Source: Ischnura elegans (Eukaryota; Arthropoda; Insecta; Odonata; Coenagrionidae). From it: 64,000 bases of DNA. A program made the position numbers and the translations under genes. Location of the stretch: contig NC_060251.1 of NCBI RefSeq assembly GCF_921293095.1, forward strand, positions 61,645,585 through 61,709,584. Direction: 5' to 3'. Of this stretch, positions 50,306-61,375 are shown one piece after another (position 1 is the stretch's first letter; the number at the start of each line of letters is the position of its first letter). The notes under the pieces are model-generated. The model saw nothing but the letters and a program-made list of their open reading frames with translations. It had not been told where the DNA came from and did no database searches.

Positions 50306-50519
50306 AAGAAAGATCGCTCTTCCCCGGCGTATTGTATCGTATAAGGTTACTCGGGATTTCCACCGGGTCACGTTCTCCATCACAGATGTCGTTTCGATAA
50401 ACGAGCCGTCTATCGACATGCCCTGACGACGATGGGCGACTCATTCATCGAAATCAATCAATCAGCACGTCGGCCGTGATGGAGAACCTGACCCGGTGGA
50501 AATCCCAAGTAACCTTCCA
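50306..50519. mobile_element. Palindromic insertion with a 13-bp target duplication
   Basis: Arms of 41 bp (50343-50383, 50476-50516) have two mismatches around a 92-nt spacer that folds further. A 37-nt tail lies only on the left (50306-50342). The flanks TGGACTAGATATG (50293-50305) and TGGACTAGAGATG (50520-50532) differ at one base. Confidence 0.65.
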
Positions 50520-50532
50520 TGGACTAGAGATG

Positions 50533-51675
50533 CGCTGAGGATTCATTGAGTCAGAGTCTCAAGTATACTTGGAATCAGGGACGCATATCAGTCTCAAGTA
50601 TACTTGGAATCAGGGTACGGTAGGGCGGATCGAAAAAATCGATTTTTATCACATCCATCTGGCCCAATGAAAAAGAGTTGTGGGACCGATCAAAAATAAG
50701 GCCTGAAAAATTTGATACCTCTAGGTGAACCCCTCGCTCAAATGCGATTTAGGGGGGGAGGGTCAAAATTCTAAAAATTTAATATTTTATGGTCATTCCC
50801 TATAGATTTTGCCGAAAACCGATTTGATAGTACCCAGAGGAGAACCTTAGAACTTGTAATTCATGGTCATGTTGACCTCTCAATGGGAAAATATAAAAAA
50901 AAACGTAAGAGGAAACACGATTCGTCGGGCCCATGGCCTGACAGGACGGCCACGGTCGGGCCCAAAACCTGTGATCGGTGAAGTTGCGAGGAAAGGCAGT
51001 ATAGGAACTGGAAGTCGTCGAATCAACCTTCGCCTCGCACACAGCGCCCACAAAGATACACAAACATGGCAGAGAGAATGGGGATTTTATCGGAAGGCTA
51101 GAGAATAAGCAGCGAGTGGGAAATGGGTGCCAGGTGGCGCCAAGCGCACTCACAGGGTTCGGTAATGAGAAATGGTGCAAAGGACGCGTCGGACGCAACC
51201 GTAAATAACACTACGGACTTCGAGAGCATGAGATGCACCTATGTACTAACTTTGGTCACAATCCATGCAGCCCTATGGGGACGCATAGCGGATAGACAAA
51301 CAGACATCCTATTTAATATGTATAATAATAGAAATAGATAAAAGATTGGGGGAGGAGGCGTCCACCACAGGATCGATGCCAGTGCGAATCATTAATTGCG
51401 CCAATAACTTTCCAGATTTTGATTCATACATTCATTTTTCGTTTTACGATCTTAAGATTGGTGTACTGACGCCCTCTATTCCTACCTTATTCTGAGATAA
51501 AAATTGATGGCTGCGAATGCATAAGAATCTATTGACGTTTACAGCAATATCCCTGAAATATGAATATTTACTTATTTTTAAGATCCCAAATTAACATTTT
51601 AAAAATCTAGAGGAGTAATTTGATCTTTTAGTGAAAAGGTGGGTAAAGAAACAAAAATATAGGATATAATAAGCA
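50533..51675. other. Intergenic, unassigned
   Basis: A word of about 25 nt (GTCTCAAGTATACTTGG with flanks) is repeated at 50556 and 50603. The 50860-51250 stretch is GC-rich with overlapping open frames on both strands that match nothing I know; it may be an unrecognised repeat. Confidence 0.3.
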
Positions 51676-51683
51676 ATTTAATA

Positions 51684-51978
51684 CAGTGGCGCAGCGAGGG
51701 GGGGGTTTTGGGGGATAAACCCCCCCCCCCCCAACCCCAGAGCTCACAGAAATTTTTAAGTTAAATCTATTTTACTTGATTGGATTAATATTGCTTATAG
51801 AATAGTATGAGGATTAATAAAATATTCCTAAGAAGGCCGTAAAAATCACCATTTTGAACCATTTATCTTTTTTTTTCCACACCTCACGCTTACCCTGGCG
51901 GGTATGCATTACCCCCAAGCCCCTCAGTATTAGTTGCGGCTGAAACCCCCCTAGCCTTAATTCCTAGCCGCGCCCCTG
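51684..51978 (-). mobile_element. hAT-like MITE, family 2 copy 5 (inverted)
   Basis: It starts CAGTGGCGCAGCGAGG and ends CTAGCCGCGCCCCTG. The exact target duplication is ATTTAATA (51676-51683, 51979-51986). Confidence 0.88.
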
Positions 51979-52764
51979 ATTTAATATGCACGGGTGGTAT
52001 TGTGGACGAGTTTCCATGCGGATAAGTGAATTATTGCCGGCGAAAAAGAGGTGTACAGTGAGTACCTACAAATAACTAAATAATTTGAATATGGCATGCT
52101 TTTAGAACCTTTATTGATTTACGAGTAAAGATATTATTTGAATCGGAATAAGAGATGGTTAAAAAGGAAAGGACTCTAGGTTTTTTATATTTATTAATAC
52201 GTACCTGTTGAAAGTGGACTGAAAGAGCCGCGGTTGATTTGAAAACGAAGTCTCACAGTTTTAAGGGGTTGGAGATGTTTATCTGGATGCTCATCAAGAG
52301 CTCGTCATAATGAAGCAAAGGTAGGAATGACTTTTTCGGGAGCGCTTAACTATAGTCTCCCTTTTATTTATCTCGCTGGTAAATTATGGGAGTTTGCTTG
52401 AATACACGTGACCCTCAATGCACGCCCTGTCTCATCTTTCGCGGCAGAAGCGATGAAGAAAACACGTCGAATAAACACGTCTTAATGACTGCAAGTAAAT
52501 GAGAACTTACTTGTAATAGTAGATGGTTCAAATCAGAGAAGACTTTAATTTAGCATACTTTAGTTAATATATGTTAATTGAAAAGGCTCTAAGGAAGTCA
52601 CCAGTGATTTCAATCTCACGGTTAAAATGGGTCGAGATTTTAAGCTCGACAGACAACAGATGGCTTTTAGAAGTATAGTATACTCAAGTGGTACTAATTA
52701 GCAGCTTTTATTTGCTATAATAATGGAACAACAAACTAAAAATAAATCTTATACACCTAGTGTA

Positions 52765-52888
52765 CGAAAGATCCACAGAGAAAAAATCATTCGAATGATT
52801 TTTTCTCTGTGGATCTTTCGCACGATTGTGCATTGCGGGTGATTCCCGTAAAAGTTATCACCGCGGCTAGTCCCGGTATACTTTAAAC
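52765..52888. mobile_element. Small palindromic insertion with a 12-bp target duplication
   Basis: It has a perfect 56-bp palindrome without spacer (52765-52820, arms CGAAAGATCCACAGAG onward) and a 68-nt tail on the right only (52821-52888), which itself has a GGTGAT/ATCACC hairpin. The flanking repeat ACACCTAGTGTA is exact (52753-52764, 52889-52900). Confidence 0.7.
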
Positions 52889-53831
52889 ACACCTAGTGTA
52901 TGCTAAAAATTATTTATACGTAGATTTTAACACATTATTTGTTGATTCTGAGAAATATTCAATTTTAAAGATAGCTCTCCATACGTAGTTATAGCACAAA
53001 AATGGCTGGAATAATTTTATTTATACGTTTTAATGCTGGTTCACTACTTCATCACATGCTCCTCTCGTGCCTGGTGTGAGAATAGACGAGCACATACTTT
53101 GAAGTAGGCTCGGCGTTGGGCGCCGAGGGAAAGGAGAGAAATATTACAATGCCTCAAAGATTTAAAAAATTGTATTTGATTAGAATTAAGACTGAAATTG
53201 CCAAATGTTATTTTGTGTTAATATTATCGCTGAGATATTATATGATTCCGACAAAAAAGATCAGTGGCATTTTGAATAATCCCACTCAAAGGTAAATTAG
53301 TATTTCGATTGTTAATTGTAATTTGTCTCTCATGGGAGTGTCATGTATTTAAATAGAAGCTTGGATACAGTATGGTGTAGTGTTTAACCAATAGTTGATG
53401 ATTGTAGTGTAGCACTGAATAGTGTGAAAATATGGACACTTGGGGAAGAGGATGAGAAAATATTGGGGGCATTTGGGATGTTAGAGTAGAGAAGAATTGG
53501 GAAAGTGAAGTAGACTGAGAGGAATAGGATTGGCGAATAACTGACTATTGTGGGCAAGGAAATTAAACCTAGAGGAGAGAGTATGTTAATAGGATGGAAT
53601 TAGTGTTGAGTGGCAAAGTGATGTTAAATCCATATTCGAACCCCTTGCAGCAATCAATATCCCACAACATCTAGACAACTTTATTGGCTTAAATAAATGA
53701 CATCGTGTAATATTCATGTTAATCCAATTAACGTCATATGGATATTTGTCAAATATCCAAAGGACCTGCCAGACAACGTTGCAGCAATGTCCAACAGTGG
53801 ACTTAAAGGTCAGTATTACAACAACTCTTAG

Positions 53832-54131
53832 CAGGGACACTGCTGGGAATTAAGGCTGGGGGGGGTTAGGTGCAACTAATACCGCGTTGTGCGGGGGTAT
53901 GGAATACCCACCAGGATAAGCGGTAGGTGCGAGATTAATAAATTGTGGAATTTTAAGATAAAGGGTTCAAAATGGTGAGTTTTAAGGCTTTCTGAGGGAT
54001 ATTTTATTAATCCTTACATTATTCTATTAGTTATATTAATCAAATTAAGTAAAATGGATCAAACTTAAAAATTTCTCAGAGCTTTGGGTGAGGGTTTTAT
54101 CCCCCAAAAACCCCCCCTCACTGCGCCATTA
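53832..54131 (+). mobile_element. hAT-like MITE, family 2 copy 6
   Basis: It starts CAGGGACACTGCTGGGAATT and ends CACTGCGCCATTA. The flanks ACTCTTAG and CCTCTTAG match at 7 of 8 positions. Confidence 0.75.
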
Positions 54132-54239
54132 CCTCTTAGGTATCTTCACAACATCTAATGAGTAGATAATGGGTATACTTATTATGGTTTTGGTAATTCC
54201 AGACATACTGGCAAAACATTTGTGCTCTTTAATTCTATA

Positions 54240-54890
54240 TAGAACATATGATACCTATGGATACTGTTTGGAACATTAATTTTTTTAATATCACAGATAT
54301 TACAAAGTAGATATCTTTGTAACATTATTTTTACAACTCATCGTTGATATTTCAAGTAGGATTTCTTTGTAAAGTTGTCAAAAGATCCATCATGTAATAA
54401 TAATGTGTTTTGGATATACATATCAACCTTATTTTCATACCTGATAGATATCCTCTGCTGCTTCGTGTTTTGGATATATCAACCTTATTTTGATACCTGA
54501 TAGATATCCCCTGCTGCTTGGGGAGACTAAAGCCAGTTTAAGGACATAGTGGAAGGAAGAGCAGAGTATTTATACAAATGAATGAAAAGCAATGGGTCTC
54601 ATAATTAATTATATCTAATCGGAAGTACAAAATTGAGGGGGCCGACATGTCTTCTCTTTCCTCTCCTTATTTTAATACTATATTATATGGGCCATATCTA
54701 TTCAATATCATTTAAGAATATCATGGGTATCACAACTTGGATATCAATGTAAGGTTATTTTTACAGCTTTTTGTGGATATTACAAATGGGATATATGTAA
54801 CGTTGTCAACATATCAATCATGTAATGACAATGTGCCTCAGATATATCAACCTTATTTAGGTATCCAATGGATATTGTCCACTGCTTGGA
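54240..54890 (+). repeat. AT-rich repeated segment with GATATC-type words
   Basis: A 57-bp unit is tandemly doubled at 54409-54522 (ATATCAACCTTATTTT, ACCTGATAGATATCC). A looser copy of the whole stretch recurs at about 54690-54890 (AATGTAAGGTTATTTTTACA, GTTGTCAA, ATCATGTAAT). The origin is unknown. Confidence 0.45.
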
Positions 54891-55288
54891 ATGTAGCCTA
54901 ATCAAATCAATAAACTTCTCATTTTAAGGCCAACTTTGGCCTTACCCCACACGTCCTCCATTGGTAGGCAAATATTGCACATAACCATTTCGAATAGCCT
55001 TATTGGATTGGAGGGCAACTCTCAAATCTTTTATGTACCGCAGGTGAAGATTAATTTATGATATTTGAATTAATAGCAAAAAACAATAGTGAAATAGATA
55101 AGTTGGCATGAAAAATAAAATTAAATCACAATTTCTGTGCGCAGTTAAACTGAGTTTGATAATCTTAGAGATAAATAACACTTGTGCAGCTGAGGCAAGC
55201 ATAAGGCTCCTAGATGTAACATTATAAAGGTTTTAGAGTCTCAGTGCTCTGTCCTGTGTATAGGTGTAGATGTCTCTCATCCCTTCCC

Positions 55289-55505
55289 CAGTGGTGGATT
55301 TAGGGGAGGGTTATAGTGGTCATGATCTCCCAAATTCAATCAAAATTTTTAATTTTCATTATTTTAATAGTTTTTGTATCCTTGTAAAAGAGTAAAGGTA
55401 ATGTATATACAAATGAAAACTATTTAAAATGAGTATTTTGAAAACTTTTACACAGGAGAACACCGCTCTCCCCAAGGAGATATTCCATATTCCCTGACCC
55501 AGGCC
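55289..55505 (+). mobile_element. hAT-like fragment, relative of 31110
   Basis: It starts CAGTGGTGGATTTAGG and shares internal blocks with 31110-31299. No matching right end was found. Confidence 0.4.
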
Positions 55506-55709
55506 ATGACTCCTCTTCCTGCCCTTCCCTTCTCCAAGGTTATAAACTATTTATACTACAGTCTGGAGAGAAAATTGGTGTATATTTAATGAAATATGAA
55601 ACTCAGGGCCTTATATTTTTTACTTATCACAGACCAATAAAAAAAATTATATGAAGGCAAATTAATATTTCAATTCTTTTATTCAATCTGACAGCAAAGC
55701 ATCTCTCTC

Positions 55710-55972
55710 CAGTGGCATAGCCAGGAATTTAGTTCAGGGGGGGTTCCAAAACCAGGGGGGGAAATTTTAAAAAAATAGGGTACTAAGTAGAGGGTTTTAA
55801 ACTAATTTTAGCACTCTTCTTTTCATTGTCAAAAAAACTTTATTTGTACAAGAAACATTTTGTAAATTCATGATTTCTCAATATTTTTAAAAATGAAGGA
55901 ATATAATTGCGTTTTTATGTTTCGGGGGTGAGGGGGCCAGACCCCCAGCACCTCCCCCTGGCTACGCCACTG
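55710..55972. mobile_element. hAT-like MITE, CAGTGGCATAGCC ends
   Basis: It starts CAGTGGCATAGCCAGG and ends CCTGGCTACGCCACTG. The exact target duplication is TCTCTCTC (55702-55709, 55973-55980). Confidence 0.85.
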
Positions 55973-56378
55973 TCTCTCTCACATGTGCAATGGGCCAACA
56001 TTCTGGCAGAACAAAACTAAAATAATTCAGGAGTGCCTGAATCCAAGTAATCTATAAATCCCCATTCTTTAAGGTGTTAACTAAATCATGCCATTAAATT
56101 TGTCCACTCTTCATTGTCAGCCATTCCCGCATATTCCTTCAGCCTAAGGGCAACAAAATTGGTATTCTTATATTTTCATCCACTATCAGTCAACTTAATC
56201 ACTCCTACTGCACTCATAACCAGCTATGTAGCAGTTGAGGGGGGTTTGAGCAGCCAAGTACACCCTCCCCCAAAATTTATTCCATTGTAGCTACTGCCCA
56301 CTATATAAATAAGGTGAGCATTATACTACCCATCTTCCCTGAAAACATGGAGTACAACCAAATGAGCCTCGGAAACTC

Positions 56379-56800
56379 ATGGAACGGGACCCGTGCGCAA
56401 AGGGCGGGTGTCATTCACAGCAGCAAGGTCACCAAGGTCCTTGGGGTTATCAACGTGCGAAATCCTTGCAGAGACTTATCGTCAATAAAAGCAGCAGAAG
56501 CAATGAAGAAAGAAGAAAAGAAACAAGGAAGATGGAGAAGAAGAAGATGGCAATAAATGTAAGGACGTGGAATGTGAGAACAATGATGAAGGCAGGGAAA
56601 CCAGAAAATGCCGAAAGGGAAATGGAGAAAGAGATGATAGATATCTAATGACTATGCAAAGTGAAGCGAAAGGATGGTGAAACTATTGGAGTGATGGGTA
56701 TCCTCCCTTGGTGACACTCTGTTGTTGAACTCAATCAGGGTAAATAAGAAAATCTATGGAAAGTACAAAGTAATTTCTTTCCACTAATTTAGCAAAAAAT
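56379..56800 (+). pseudogene. Non-LTR retrotransposon fragment, start of the endonuclease domain
   Basis: It reads INVRTWNVRTMMKAGKPENA then EREMEKEMIDI before a stop at 56646-56648. The TWNVRTM...GKxENxxREMxxxxIDI pattern opens the AP-endonuclease domain of RTE-like elements. Later sequence (GVMGIL, KVNKKIYGKYK) fits the continuation in shifted frames. It is dead and truncated. Confidence 0.6.
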
Positions 56801-57151
56801 GGATGCATTGAAATGTTCATTAATGGTCCAACCTCATTAAGTAATTTACTTCAATATGGGAAGGGGATAAGAGGATAGAAACTTAGTAATGGTTCTGTAT
56901 GTATGGGTTAGTATTGTTTTAGTATGGGTTTACATTGCATCCCAGTCGAGTTCAGTCAGTGCTCATTGTATCACATCAGCAATTACGTAGGTACCCTTTA
57001 AATAATTACATACATGTATGCTAAGGGCGTTAACTGTCTCCTGTGCTGTTTCATATATTTGCAGGAACAAAAGTGAGCAAGTACTTGGAGAAAATAGGTG
57101 TAGAGATTACTGTGGTTGGATTTGGGGAGGTGTCAGAGGATGCACGTGGAT

Positions 57152-57318
57152 TTTTCAAAATGACTAGTTTTACAGCTTTATAAGAGATATTTTATTAATC
57201 CTAACACTATTCTATAAGTAATACTAATCCATTAAGTAAAATGGATTAAACTTAAAAATTTCTCTGAGCTCTGGGGGGGGGGGGGGTTTATCCCCCAAAA
57301 CCCCCCCTCACTGCACTG
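57152..57318 (+). mobile_element. hAT-like MITE, family 2 copy 7 (right half only)
   Basis: It matches the second half of the other copies from TTTTATTAATCC to the C run and CACTGCACTG. The left half is missing. Confidence 0.65.
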
Positions 57319-58099
57319 GTAACATGTGCCATTTGGTCATTTGGGAGTCTAGTCGCAGCCATCTCACAACCTCCCCAAGGCTCAAAAACACTTCATCGCA
57401 ATGAATAGGTTTTTCAAAGGCTTGAAACACAGTGTTCTTCTCCCAGGTAAATTAGACCATAAGGAATTTGTTTTGCCTGAAGCTGAAGGATCTTGTTTTT
57501 CTTGATGAAAATCCTTTCTCGAAATTGATTTTTTTTCATGAAAAATCAAAGAATAAATTTGTAAGGTTCACCAATATTTTAAAAAAAGCATCTTATGGTT
57601 GGTGGTTTATCCAGCATAATGTGTGTTTTAAAAATATATTTGTGGTTATTGGTGCTATTGTAAAAATATATTAGTGAACCTTGCAAAGTTTAATCTTTTA
57701 GTCTTACAAAGTAAAGCCTGAAAATATCAGTTGGATTGTTTACCTTCTCCATTGAAAAGGTAAGTAGGAACATATCAATGGGGAAAGCAGAGGAGAGCAG
57801 GCAATGGGCATCTAAGCAACTTAAAATCAGCTGGCAGGTAAGTGAATTGTTGAAATGGCATGCCATGCAATGCAAATTGTATGCCATGCCAATTGCAATG
57901 CTGCAGCAATGCAAAAATATTTCACCCTTCACAAACACATGAAAAAGGAGTTACCTAATTGATTTACTGCTGTAAAAATAACTTCAAATTTAACCCTAAC
58001 TTTTACATTTAATGCAAATGTGTATGCGGCAATGCCAGTTTTTTGCTGTAATTAACACCGATATATTCACTCAATTTTGAAAAGAGAGGATCAAGGACT

Positions 58100-60020
58100 G
58101 CTGTAACTATAACTCCATGAGGCAGTGGCAATATTACTTTAGAACGTTCGTATTTGGGGTTTCAGGGACAAAAATCGGCGATATTAGAAGCTTGTATCTC
58201 CACGGCGAGAAAAACATGTACCTAAGGAGGTATGGAGGTATTCCGTACGTTGCCCTACTTGACTTCAGCTGTTATTGTTGGCGGGCGACTACTCACCCTA
58301 CTCCACTATGCTGTGTTCTCCATGGGCTGGCGTGGTATCCAGCAGAGGGAGGCAAAGTGTTAGGGGTGAATTACGAGAAGCCAGCTGTTAAAGTCAGCAG
58401 TCAACAAGGCCGACAGCTGCAGAGGGCGACGCAAAAACGTAAACAAATTCTAATGATACGATTTAAAAAATACCTCCTGACTTAACATACGGCACTAATA
58501 GCCGGCTTCAAAGATGCCGATTTAAGAGCAAAACTGACGTTCCTAAGGCAAAAATCTGTGAGATTTGAGGCTTTTATCTCCACGTCGAGAATAACATATG
58601 AGGATATATTCCTGTAAATTGTCCAACTTAACTTGAGCTGTTGCTTTTGGAAGACGACTACTAACCCTTCTTCCCAATGCACTGTTTGTCACTGGCTGGC
58701 GTGGTGCTCAGTGAAAAGAGGATGAGCGGAGGGGGTGCGTAACGACTAGCCAGCCGTTCAGGGGAGTAACGATAAGCCAGCCGTTCAACGGACAGTCAAC
58801 AACCGCGAAAGCTGCAGAAGGCGAGGAAAAAAGTAAACAAATTCTAATGATACCATTTATGAGGATACCTCCTGACATATTATACGACACTAATAGCCAG
58901 CTTCGAAAACGTTCATTTGAGTGCAAAACTGACGTTCCTGAGGCAAAAATCTGCGAGATTTGATGGTTGTATCTCCACGGCGAGAATAACATATAAGAAG
59001 GTATCCTTGTAAGTTGCCCAACTTGACTCGAGTAGTTGCTGTTGGCAGACGACTATTCACCCTTCCTCCCAAGGCCCTAATTGCCGTTGGCTTCGGTGGT
59101 GTTCAAAGAAGGAGGATAATGGAGGGGGTACATTACGACTAACCAACCGTTGAGGAGAGAGACGATAAGCCACCGTTCAATGAACAGTCAACAACCACTA
59201 GAGCTGCAGAAGGCGAGGAAAAAAGTAAACAAATTCTAATGATACCATTTATGAGGATACCTCCTGACATATTATACGACACTAATAGCCAGCTTCGAAA
59301 ACGTTCATTTGAGAGCAAAACTGACGTTCCTGAGGCAAACAACTGCGAGATTTGAGGGTTGTATCTCCACGGCGAGAATAACATATAAGAAGGTATCCTT
59401 GTAATTTGCCCAACTTGACTCGAGTAGTTGCTGTTGGCAGACGACTACTCACCCTTCCTCCCAAGGCCCTAATTGCCGTTGGCTTCGGTGGTGTTCAAAG
59501 AAGGAGGATAATGGAGGGGGTACATTACGACTAACCAACCGTTGAGGAGAGGGACGATAAGCCACCGTTCAATGAACAGTCAATAACAGCGAATGCTGAA
59601 GAAGACTAGGAAAAACGTAAACAAATTCTAACGATACCATTTACGAGGATACCTCCTGACGTAACATACGACACTAATAGCCGGCATCGAAAATGTTCGA
59701 TTTAATAAAAAAATCTGACGTCCCAGAGGCAAAACCTGCGAGATTTGAGGCTTTTATCATGACGGCGAGAATAACGTACATGGAGGTATTCCTATAAGTT
59801 GCCCAACTTAACTTGTAGGCACTGTTTCTGTTGGCGGACGACTACTCACCCTCCTTCCCAATGTTCTGTTTGCCATTGGCTGGCGTGTTGCTCAACGAAA
59901 AGAGGATGAGCGGAGGGGGTGCATTACGACTAACAAACCGGTGAGGGGAGGGACGATAAGCCACCGTTCAACGAACAGTCAACAACCGCGAATTCTGAAG
60001 AAGGAAGGGAAAAACGTGTA
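58100..60020 (+). repeat. Tandem array of about five 392-395 bp units
   Basis: Units start at ACTAATAGCC: 58494, 58889, 59281 and 59673, with a diverged first unit from about 58100. Spacing is 395, 392 and 392. Units 3 and 4 are almost identical; the outer units are more diverged, as expected for unequal exchange. Short open frames inside are by-products. It lies between the two convergent transporter genes. Confidence 0.85.
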
Positions 60021-61156
60021 CATGTTCTTCATCGTAGACTTCAATGATGATTCGGGAATTTTTGACGGAAGAATTAAGTAAATAAAGCACCGGTGTGAAA
60101 TCTAACTGTTAAAAATCATAACAAAATGCACAAAGAATAGGAAGTTTATATTACTCATACTATATCGCGATTCATTTGCGTCATGTTGGTAAAAAATGCT
60201 GCTTCCTGTGCGGATACAAGCCGTACTGAGAAAACTTGTATTTTGTATTTAAAGAATTTGGCCATGATGGAGTGCATTTCCACGATTCTCAAAGGACTTT
60301 GAATACTATTTTTTTAATATTTGAATTCAAATTAATATCTGAGTATTTAAAGTATTAAATTTAAATGATCTAACAATTAATCTGCGTATTGTGAGAGATA
60401 TTTCGGGTGTACAGGTGGCAAATTCACGTTTTATCGCGAGACTGTTAAGGTTATTTCATTAGGCTAAGCAGCATTCCCTTTGAAGCGCCACGATATAACA
60501 CAAAGGAAATAAAAGAAACTAGTAACATTTTATAAACTTTAATTGACCAGCATTTCACTAAAAATGTACACAATTAGTTGTTAAGATAAAAATTACATCG
60601 GTGGACCTGACAAGACGTATATTGTGCAAAAATATTGATAAAATTGAGCCATATAACAAACTAACTTGGGAAATAATAAAACAAATCATTTCCAAGACAC
60701 TGACACACCAGAGATTAATATATCACAGACATCCCTGGGTTGGGGACAGTTACCTTAATACAAACCTTAAAAATGATGATTGTATATCATTCTATAACAA
60801 ATGTGAATCAAAGAGGTAAAAGACTGAAAAAAATTAAATTTTATTTAGAGACTTCAGGATTTAAGATGAAACTTTCAAAAGAGAGCATAGAAATAATATC
60901 AAAATAAACCGTGAAAGATGCGTCGAGAAGTTAAAATCAAGAAAATTAACTATGCGTACTTGGAATATATTTTAAAACACCCTTGAGACATGGGCATTAA
61001 AATTAGCGAAGTGAAGAGTTGCATTTTTCTGCTTTTCAGTCTTCTTTCTTGTATTGAGGTAGTCCTTAAGAACGAATGGTCTATTTCACAAGAAACTCCA
61101 CACACTATCCTATTATGGCACTTCACCCAATGCATTCAAGACACAAAACGTTTTCT
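60021..61156. other. Intergenic, between tandem array and second transporter gene
   Basis: AT-rich with no supported gene. It probably includes the 3' UTR of the second transporter gene near its right end. Confidence 0.4.
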
Positions 61157-61375
61157 TCAAGATCCTGTTACTTCAATTATTCTGACAGAATTATTGAAAG
61201 ATCCATAGGTACTGCAGGAACTGGGTTGAGAAAATATAGCCTCTGCCATACATGAAGAAGGTTCTTTTGCTCTCTTGATGTGATGGCCATTGCCCATACA
61301 TATGCCATTAATTTCTTTGTTCAACTGAGCGACAGGTTTTTTCTCACAACAGACGAAAATCAAAACCGCTATCAG
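61157..61375 (-). CDS. Paralogue last exon: end of TM12, short tail, stop
   Basis: The acceptor is TTTTCAG and the exon opens in phase 0: LIAVLIFVCCEKKP, then a hydrophilic tail to TGA. It gives 72 residues against 118 in the other gene, with no similarity outside the membrane part. A TTTATT on the plus strand at 60840-60845 could be the poly(A) signal on the coding strand. Confidence 0.7.
   Translation of the reverse strand: MIAVLIFVCCEKKPVAQLNKEINGICMGNGHHIKRAKEPSSCMAEAIFSQPSSCSTYGSFNNSVRIIEVTGS

Noticed and set aside
50800-51198. 132-codon minus-strand frame after the transporter gene
   Set aside because: It overlaps open frames on the other strand in a GC-rich stretch and has no motif; more likely part of an unrecognised repeat.
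54240-54890. CRISPR-like or satellite array
   Set aside because: Only one tandem doubling and a loose second copy; no regular spacers or array, and the host is eukaryotic.
58117-59464. Repeated 60-120 codon frames
   Set aside because: They are translations of the 392-bp tandem units; the frames are not conserved between units.
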